A stretch of DNA of 64,000 bases from Apostichopus japonicus (Eukaryota; Echinodermata; Holothuroidea; Aspidochirotida; Stichopodidae): positions 27,420,564 to 27,484,563 of the forward strand of contig NC_092571.1 in assembly GCF_037975245.1 (NCBI RefSeq). Direction: 5' to 3'. Positions 58,130 through 64,000 of the stretch are shown in pieces. Every line of letters starts with the position of its first letter. The stretch's first letter is position 1. The notes under the pieces were generated by a model. The model saw nothing but the letters and a program-made list of their open reading frames with translations. It was not told the DNA's origin and made no database searches. The position numbers and the translations under genes are program-made.

Positions 58130-59730
58130 ATTTAAGCATAGCAGGTACTGTGTTGCCGAAAACACTTCCTTGTATTAGCAATAAAGTACACTATACCAGC
58201 TTTACAACTATTCACGTACATCTTTCTATGAATTTCCCTCTTTGAATTGTTAAAAAGTGAAATGGTGTGAAACTGAAACTGAAAGAGACCCCCCCCCACC
58301 CCCATCCCCGATGAAGAGACATCGAAGAGAAACAAACTTGAGTATTAGTATTACACATCAATTAGTGCAAACGCCTAGAGTGATTTAAATAAATATTAAT
58401 TGCATACTTAGGAATGTTGAAAGGATTTCCCCTAGAATTTGATGACACAACACCACAACGGCATGACCTTAACTTTTTCAATTGCTGAAAGTAACGTTTT
58501 GGACATTTGACGATCAAGATAAAACGCAAGTGGAAAACTGTTTTCTCACAAACAGTTATAATTTCGACAACTAATGACCGACTTCCACGTCCTTATTACG
58601 TTGAAGTCAGAAGAGCGTAATGCTGTGTTGTAACTTGCTCCGTACTTTGTCTACTTTCCATTTAATCAATGCCCTTCTCTCAAGGCTCTATAGCCTATTG
58701 TGATCAGGGTGTCTTCGATGAGTAAATTCAAATAGCACGCAACGTTTAAGTAGAACACTGAAAGTCAAGACCACACATGTGGTTCAAACCATTATGGCAT
58801 AGGGTATTGTGTATTATCTATAACTAATGTCCCTTTCGTATTTTGTTTAAATTACCACCTATTTTTATGATATTGTAGCAGAAAACATATTTCCACTTGC
58901 TTTATTGATATGTGGGTTAGGAGTGTTGTGGTTCCTTTATTATGATTCTTGAAAGGATGAAATACCCGTATGCAGATGAAAATATCACGTTATCACGTGA
59001 CAACATGTAAGTGACCAAGGCCACAATTTATATTACAATAAGAAAAATCGATTTGATAAAAATAGTTTTTATGGTTCTTTGTGTTTCTTGAAAAAAAGTA
59101 GTGGTGTTACGGATCAAATAATCCTCTATAACGTAAACTGAGGAAGATTCTTTGTATTTGTGCTTTCATTTATTTTTATTTTTATTTTGTGCTTTCAGTT
59201 TCACTGCAAATATTATTTGTACTTTGTAAAGTTGATCAACATACGCATGCTGCTCTCTATCTAGATCGTGTTTAGGTAAATAACGACATCATCATCATCT
59301 TTATCGTAAAGATCTTGTGTTACTAATCTCATTCAGAGATGACTTTGTTATTTGCATATCATAACAAGGAGGTGTTAGAGAATGAAGACATAGATGTTCA
59401 CGTGACATTATATTGTGCATCTACATTGTGCATCTACTTATATTTTTCTTCTTAAACGTATATTCAGATCATGCAATGAATTGTAAAGAAAGTCTTAACG
59501 TATGTTCTATGGTAGGTACATATAAAAAATACTGGAGATACTCAATATATGTGTTATATCGAAAGTAAATTACGTTCAAACGCCTTGTATTAAAGTATAC
59601 TGAATATATATTATGTCATAAAAATGCTCTTATGATCTAGATTTTCTTTCGATTCGATTGTGAATCGCTTGACTTTATAACAATTGACATGCTTGCTTCA
59701 CAGTATAAACTGAGTAGGTGTTCAACGCTT
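58130..59730. repeat. Duplicated receptor-gene flank (pair of 7876-9000)
   Basis: Same order of landmarks as 7876-9000, with extra sequence at about 58520-58860. No gene recognised. Confidence 0.7.
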
Positions 59731-59731
59731 A

Positions 59732-59860
<129 letters not shown>

Positions 59861-60367
59861 GCGAAAGGGAGATTAATTGGTTGTCGTCTGTGCGCCCATC
59901 TGCCATTCTGTGCGTGGAGGTCAGTGTTAAGGCTCTGGCTCTTACAATAGGTCATATGAAATGGAGGAAACACTATGTAGTTAAATAACCCCTGTTGGGG
60001 TAGCACCCCACCCCCTGTGTCCTCCACATCGACTCCGCTCACCAGACATGGTGGTGTGCTAACAAACAGACTATTGTCCCAAAGTTCCCAGACTACTGTA
60101 TATGTAAACAGTCTATTATAGTAAGACGTCTGTTCAGCTGCATAACACAAATGTCGCATAGGAGGGACGGATATATTCAGACAAAATCCACCAATGTGTA
60201 TCATGTTACCTGATACAACAGAATGCCGTCTGTCATTAACTCTTTTTGGATTGTCACGGTAATTTGATGATAAAGTACTAAATACTGTATTTAACACAAT
60301 TATAAAAAAATAATGAATGAAAACCAAAACGTAATATATGAATATAAGTTAATAACATAAAGAATAA
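59861..60367 (-). other. 3' flank of receptor pseudogene
   Basis: Paralogous to 3480-3730 plus 4380-4970 and to 14690-15392. It lacks the hAT MITE of the first flank. No gene. Confidence 0.5.
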
Positions 60368-61701
60368 TCAGTTAACAATATCATATTGTTCATATTCTTG
60401 TAAATGTTCGCAGGGAGACAGATAACCACCATTGTCATAAGTAAATAACGAAGAATTGATGTTCGTATAGTTATCTGTGGGGATATTTAGTGCATTACTA
60501 TTATCAATCTGAGATTCAATCGTTGGGACTATGTCATCATTCATGGATGTATTTCTATCTTTAGCATTATTCGTACTAGGGTTCTCTCCGGCGGAAACAT
60601 TTAAGCGATATTTATATACTATTATTACAATGAGACATATTAAACAGAAGCAGATGACCATGACAACTAATAAAACAGCTATTACTCGACCTGGGTTATT
60701 GGTTGCACTGATTTCGATCATTGATGTGATATTTCTATTTCTGTAGTTACCAACACATTGTATATTCACTGAGCAGACGTCACTACCGGTATCCAATACA
60801 GTGAGTTCAACGGATGCATCGCTTTTATTGATATCATACTTCCAGTGAGTTGGAATCTTTGTCCAGGATAGGTTGACTTCACTCACATTACTGGTACACT
60901 TAAGAATATGATTTTTCACTTTAGTGCAAATGATTTCTGATGGAGTCACCGCAACAGAGAACAACTGGAGAAGAAGTATAGGTCCAAATGAGCAAGATCC
61001 TTGATAACTTTGATTATAAGGAGCTGGTAATTGTTGAGAGACATTGCAGACAACGACACTATTGTTAAATGATGAGTTGAAGTACAATGATAATGAGAGA
61101 GTCTTAGAGGGGTGCGGGTGAGAGGATACTGTCCTGGTTGAGTTGCTAGTGACATCTGTGGTTTTATAACCCTGTATGATATGGTTTGACAAAGTCACTT
61201 GTGGAATTCCGTCCTCTGAAGTGCAGTTCATCTAGATGAGGTCAATCTGATCCTCGAAAATATATGGTCCGATTTCAATGGAAGATTTACAAATAGGTTT
61301 ACTGCTTATTAATGTGTAGACATCGCCAATCGCAGCATATTTCTCATTACCAACTTCACCACATATATATGTTTTCATTTATATTCTTCAGTTGCATGTT
61401 TTAAAGTCAGGTTGCACGTAGCGAGACCAAAAATTTGAAAATCGAATATATTTGAAAATTCCTCTACTACCTGCTTATTTTGCACAAGTACAATGCCTTG
61501 AAATCTTATGTTAAATGGATTGTTGGCATTTTGTTCACAAATAAATTCAACTGTTTCATTCTTCAGAACGTTGATATGTATAGGAATAGCAGCAAAAGTA
61601 ATAGTCGTCGTCCGTTGAGAAGAGGAAGGTTTCAAACATGTTGTCACAACCGCACACGATAAAAGTGTCGGTAAAACATTCTCAAGTCTCATAAAAGCCA
61701 T
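60368..61701 (-). pseudogene. Ig-domain receptor (type A), broken copy
   Basis: Closest relative of 4971-6296. The ATG at 61701 opens the same signal peptide and first Ig domain. A 2-bp insertion near 61375 (after ATEEY) breaks the frame. A TAG (at 61232-61234) replaces glutamate just before MNCTSEDG. From 61231 down, the second and third Ig domains, membrane helix and tail (DNYTNINSSLFTYDNGGYLSP...YEQYDIV) are open to a TGA at 60368. Only the N-terminal third is damaged, so loss of function looks recent. Confidence 0.85.
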
Positions 61702-61738
61702 ATCGCTCTTCAACCGTGTGATGATTCAAACAAATTAC

Positions 61739-63050
61739 CTACAGCAGAAAGGACAAAAAATAATACACGTATAAGACTTATATCATATCTATATTTGATC
61801 GTTTAAAAAAAAGAAATAAATAGCTTTGTAATGTCTCAAATTGTGAAGTACTATATGCTACAGTTAGTTCATTACCAATGGTGAGTTATGTACTTTAAAA
61901 AGTTCTCGATTACTAAAGCCTTTACTGCAATAATGTTATTGTCAATTGCTTCGCGCTTATGCACAATTCACATATCGATGAAGATAAGTATGCATCAGGC
62001 GTAGAAGCCGATCGAAAGCTGTGTTAGGGTGGGACGGAAATCTGTTTTAAGTTGTAGAAGTTCCCTTGGCACTATTTCAGTTTTGCACAAGCTGTGATGA
62101 CCTAGACGATACATTAGGAATTTCAACTTTTTCTATCCACATCTCGAATACCTGTTCTTGAAATTTATTTTATCTTGTACTTTTTCCTGAGTTACTGTCT
62201 CCTCTTGAAGTAACACTTCTTGTACCAAACATCGACAGTATTATCTCAGACAAGGTTAGAAGTATATTATCTCAAACTTCGATTAGCATTATTTGTTTGC
62301 AAGAAATTTAATGATCTTTGTGAAAAGACGAAAGTTCTACGAACATATCAAAATTTCGAATTATCGTCCACACTACTACTTACTATTTCAGTTCCACTTT
62401 TTCTCAAATTATGATATTTTTTCAATCGAATTTCTGAAATTTATCTCAACATTCTACTACTTCGTTCGGAATTTCTATTTGTAGAAATTAAGCCATTTTA
62501 TTCACAAACTGTCGACGTATTACTTATATTTTACATTTTTGTATTGAACATTCAACTTTCTTTCAAATGATCCATTATTTAATGTAAAATATGAGACTGT
62601 TTACCTCCTCAAAGTCTTGAAATATTTCTCATGATTGCTACTGTGTTATTGCAATAAGTTGCTTGTTTTTGTATGCCGTCATTTCGACTGTTTAATTGTT
62701 CGAAATTTTGAGCAAACAAAATTCAATGTTGAATGATGCTATGCTGAATACTAGAAGGCAATGTGCCTCTTGTTCTGTTGTTAGAAAATTGGAAGAGGAG
62801 AAAATGTCGAGAAAGCAACTCCTGCCTTTACTCTGCTCAGTGCTGGCTCTCCTGCACCTCGTCCCTAAGCCTATACTTTGTGATGCTATACTATCTGATG
62901 TGGCCTAGCGCTACAATATTGCTTCAAAGTGAAGCTAGAATACATTGCTTTTACAAAATTACAACGAACAATTGATGCCCGTGAAGCTAGATTCCTTAAT
63001 CTTTTCCTCATATCTTGTTTAACAGTTATAGTAAGATAAAGTGGACTTAC
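61739..63050 (-). other. Intron of receptor pseudogene
   Basis: Donor GTAAGTCC from 63050 and acceptor CTTTCTGCTGTAG ending at 61739, homologous to the 6343-7785 intron. Confidence 0.6.
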
Positions 63051-63130
63051 CGACGTAACGTTTGAAGCAGTATTTGTACGATCTCTTTGAGCGTGACTAT
63101 GTGATATTGAATGGCTATAGTTCAGCAACT
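63051..63130 (-). other. Noncoding first exon and promoter of receptor pseudogene
   Basis: Shares the 'CGTTACGTCG|GTAAGT' border and upstream sequence with the exons ending at 91 and 7786. Homology ends at about 63130, where a microsatellite begins. Confidence 0.5.
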
Positions 63131-63274
63131 ATGTTTGTATGTAGGTATGTGTGCGTGGGTGTATGGGTGTGTATGTATGTATGTATGTATGTATGTATGT
63201 ATGTATGTATGTATGTATGTATGTATGTATGTATGTGTGTATGTATGTATGTATGTATGTATGTATGTATGTAC
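63131..63274. repeat. (ATGT)n microsatellite
   Basis: A GTAT/ATGT array of about 100 bp with a few GTGT interruptions. It replaces sequence that is upstream of the first exon in the other copies. Confidence 0.95.
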
Positions 63275-63598
63275 TTGAGAAGCCATCTTTGTGAGAACAT
63301 CTGTCTCTACAAGACGGCAATATGAGGACGATTTAGAAATATGAGGACTTTTTTAATGTCCTCACATTAGGACCCGTATCACCTTCATCTAGTGCATTGT
63401 CTAAGAACCCCTGACAAGTTTCTCATCATTCCTCATTTGCTCATAAAAATAACTAAGGGTGTATATTTTGCATACACTGGCTTTCTTTGGTAAGCTACAT
63501 GTCGCCCTCTATTTTGGGTATGGCATACATGCGTGTTGTGTAGGCGATCACGACCGTGCGTTTATAGTATGTAGTTCAGTCGTGCACTTGACCAAGTC
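63275..63598. other. Upstream region of the last ORF
   Basis: No gene. A TATA-like 'TTTATAGTA' at about 63561 precedes the ATG at 63599 by under 40 bp, too close for a normal leader, so its use is doubtful. Confidence 0.3.
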
Positions 63599-63910
63599 AT
63601 GTTCACGCTGCATACTATCGTTGCTATTATTGTAGCGATATCATTGTTTGTCATATTTGCGGTTCTTTTGAAATGGATATATGAAATAGCTTCCAACTTA
63701 CGACAAATTCAGAGCCGCTTTTTCTATGAAGGTGGTTGCGTGGTTATCCCAGTATCAGCGAATAACACACCGACATATCAACAACAGGAGCTAGGCCTAC
63801 CACTCCCAGTACCAGTACCACTAGACCTACCAACCAATACAGAGCAAGACGCAGCGCCAAGCTGCACGCCTCCAACACAAACATACTTCGAGTTCGAGAC
63901 AGTTTTGTGA
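63599..63910 (+). CDS. Small single-pass membrane protein, unrecognised
   Basis: The ATG at 63599 opens 103 codons to a TGA. Residues about 5-27 form a strongly hydrophobic helix (TIVAIIVAISLFVIFAVLLKW). The rest is a hydrophilic region with a Pro-rich PLPVPVPLDLP segment. The last residues, FETVL, fit a class I PDZ-ligand pattern (T-x-L). The short N-terminus before the helix suggests a signal-anchor or type III protein. No family is recognised. A spliced continuation past the window is possible. Confidence 0.45.
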   Translation: MFTLHTIVAIIVAISLFVIFAVLLKWIYEIASNLRQIQSRFFYEGGCVVIPVSANNTPTYQQQELGLPLPVPVPLDLPTNTEQDAAPSCTPPTQTYFEFETVL

Positions 63911-64000
63911 AAGGTTAGTTAAGGTAAATTGCTGTTATACAGCTCCCTGGTTTGGACCGTTGTATTCCGATATTGGTACTGCCACGCACTAGTGAAAGTA

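Overview
The window looks like nuclear DNA of a marine invertebrate animal. It has introns with GT-AG borders, long AT and tri/tetranucleotide microsatellites, non-LTR and Penelope-like retroelements, and hAT- and Mutator-type MITEs. The repeat style (GIY-YIG Penelope elements, CR1-like LINEs, 'CAGTGGCGTAGCCAG' and 'CAGGGCCGTCTTAA' termini) suggests an invertebrate deuterostome such as an echinoderm. That is an impression from the sequence, not a proven assignment.

Host genes. (1) A tandem family of minus-strand immunoglobulin-type membrane receptors covers both flanks. Intact coding exons lie at 4971-6296 and 35612-37102, broken copies at 9245-10241 and 60368-61701, and fragments at 12640-12985, 15393-15720 and 34225-34800. 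Three copies of a noncoding first exon (ends at 91, 7786 and 63051) show that the copies were duplicated with their promoters, introns and 3' flanks. The first one belongs to a further copy beyond the left edge. The intact proteins have a signal peptide, three Ig-like domains, one membrane helix and a tyrosine-bearing tail. (2) A split gene for Elongator subunit ELP5 lies on the minus strand, with exons between 15918 and 18490 and an uncertain first exon at 26609-26760. (3) Two small plus-strand ORFs, 28149-28439 and 63599-63910, look real but are not recognised.

Layout. 1-16 kb: receptor copies, duplicated flanks, a hAT MITE and a Mutator-like MITE. 16-31 kb: ELP5, LINE and Penelope relics, an unusual 2.1 kb terminal-inverted-repeat element with eight copies of a 15-bp motif, and several tandem repeats. 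31-38 kb: a 1.07 kb hAT-like element, a receptor pseudogene with a tandemly triplicated 3' end, and the second intact receptor. 38-48 kb: a nested retroelement island. It holds two head-to-tail Penelope-like copies sharing the same two coding lesions, a LINE and an unclassified 1.24 kb sequence inserted into the second copy, and a third Penelope element with an inverted 5' end. Hammerhead-ribozyme cores are visible in the Penelope termini. 48-57 kb: an inverted pair of tRNA-like arms, a decayed two-ORF CR1-like LINE carrying an 843-bp MITE, and a LINE tail. 58-64 kb: the last receptor pseudogene with its flanks and a small membrane-protein ORF.

The best candidate for an undescribed system is the receptor family: a lineage-expanded, mosaic set of Ig receptors with two N-terminal types and two tail types.
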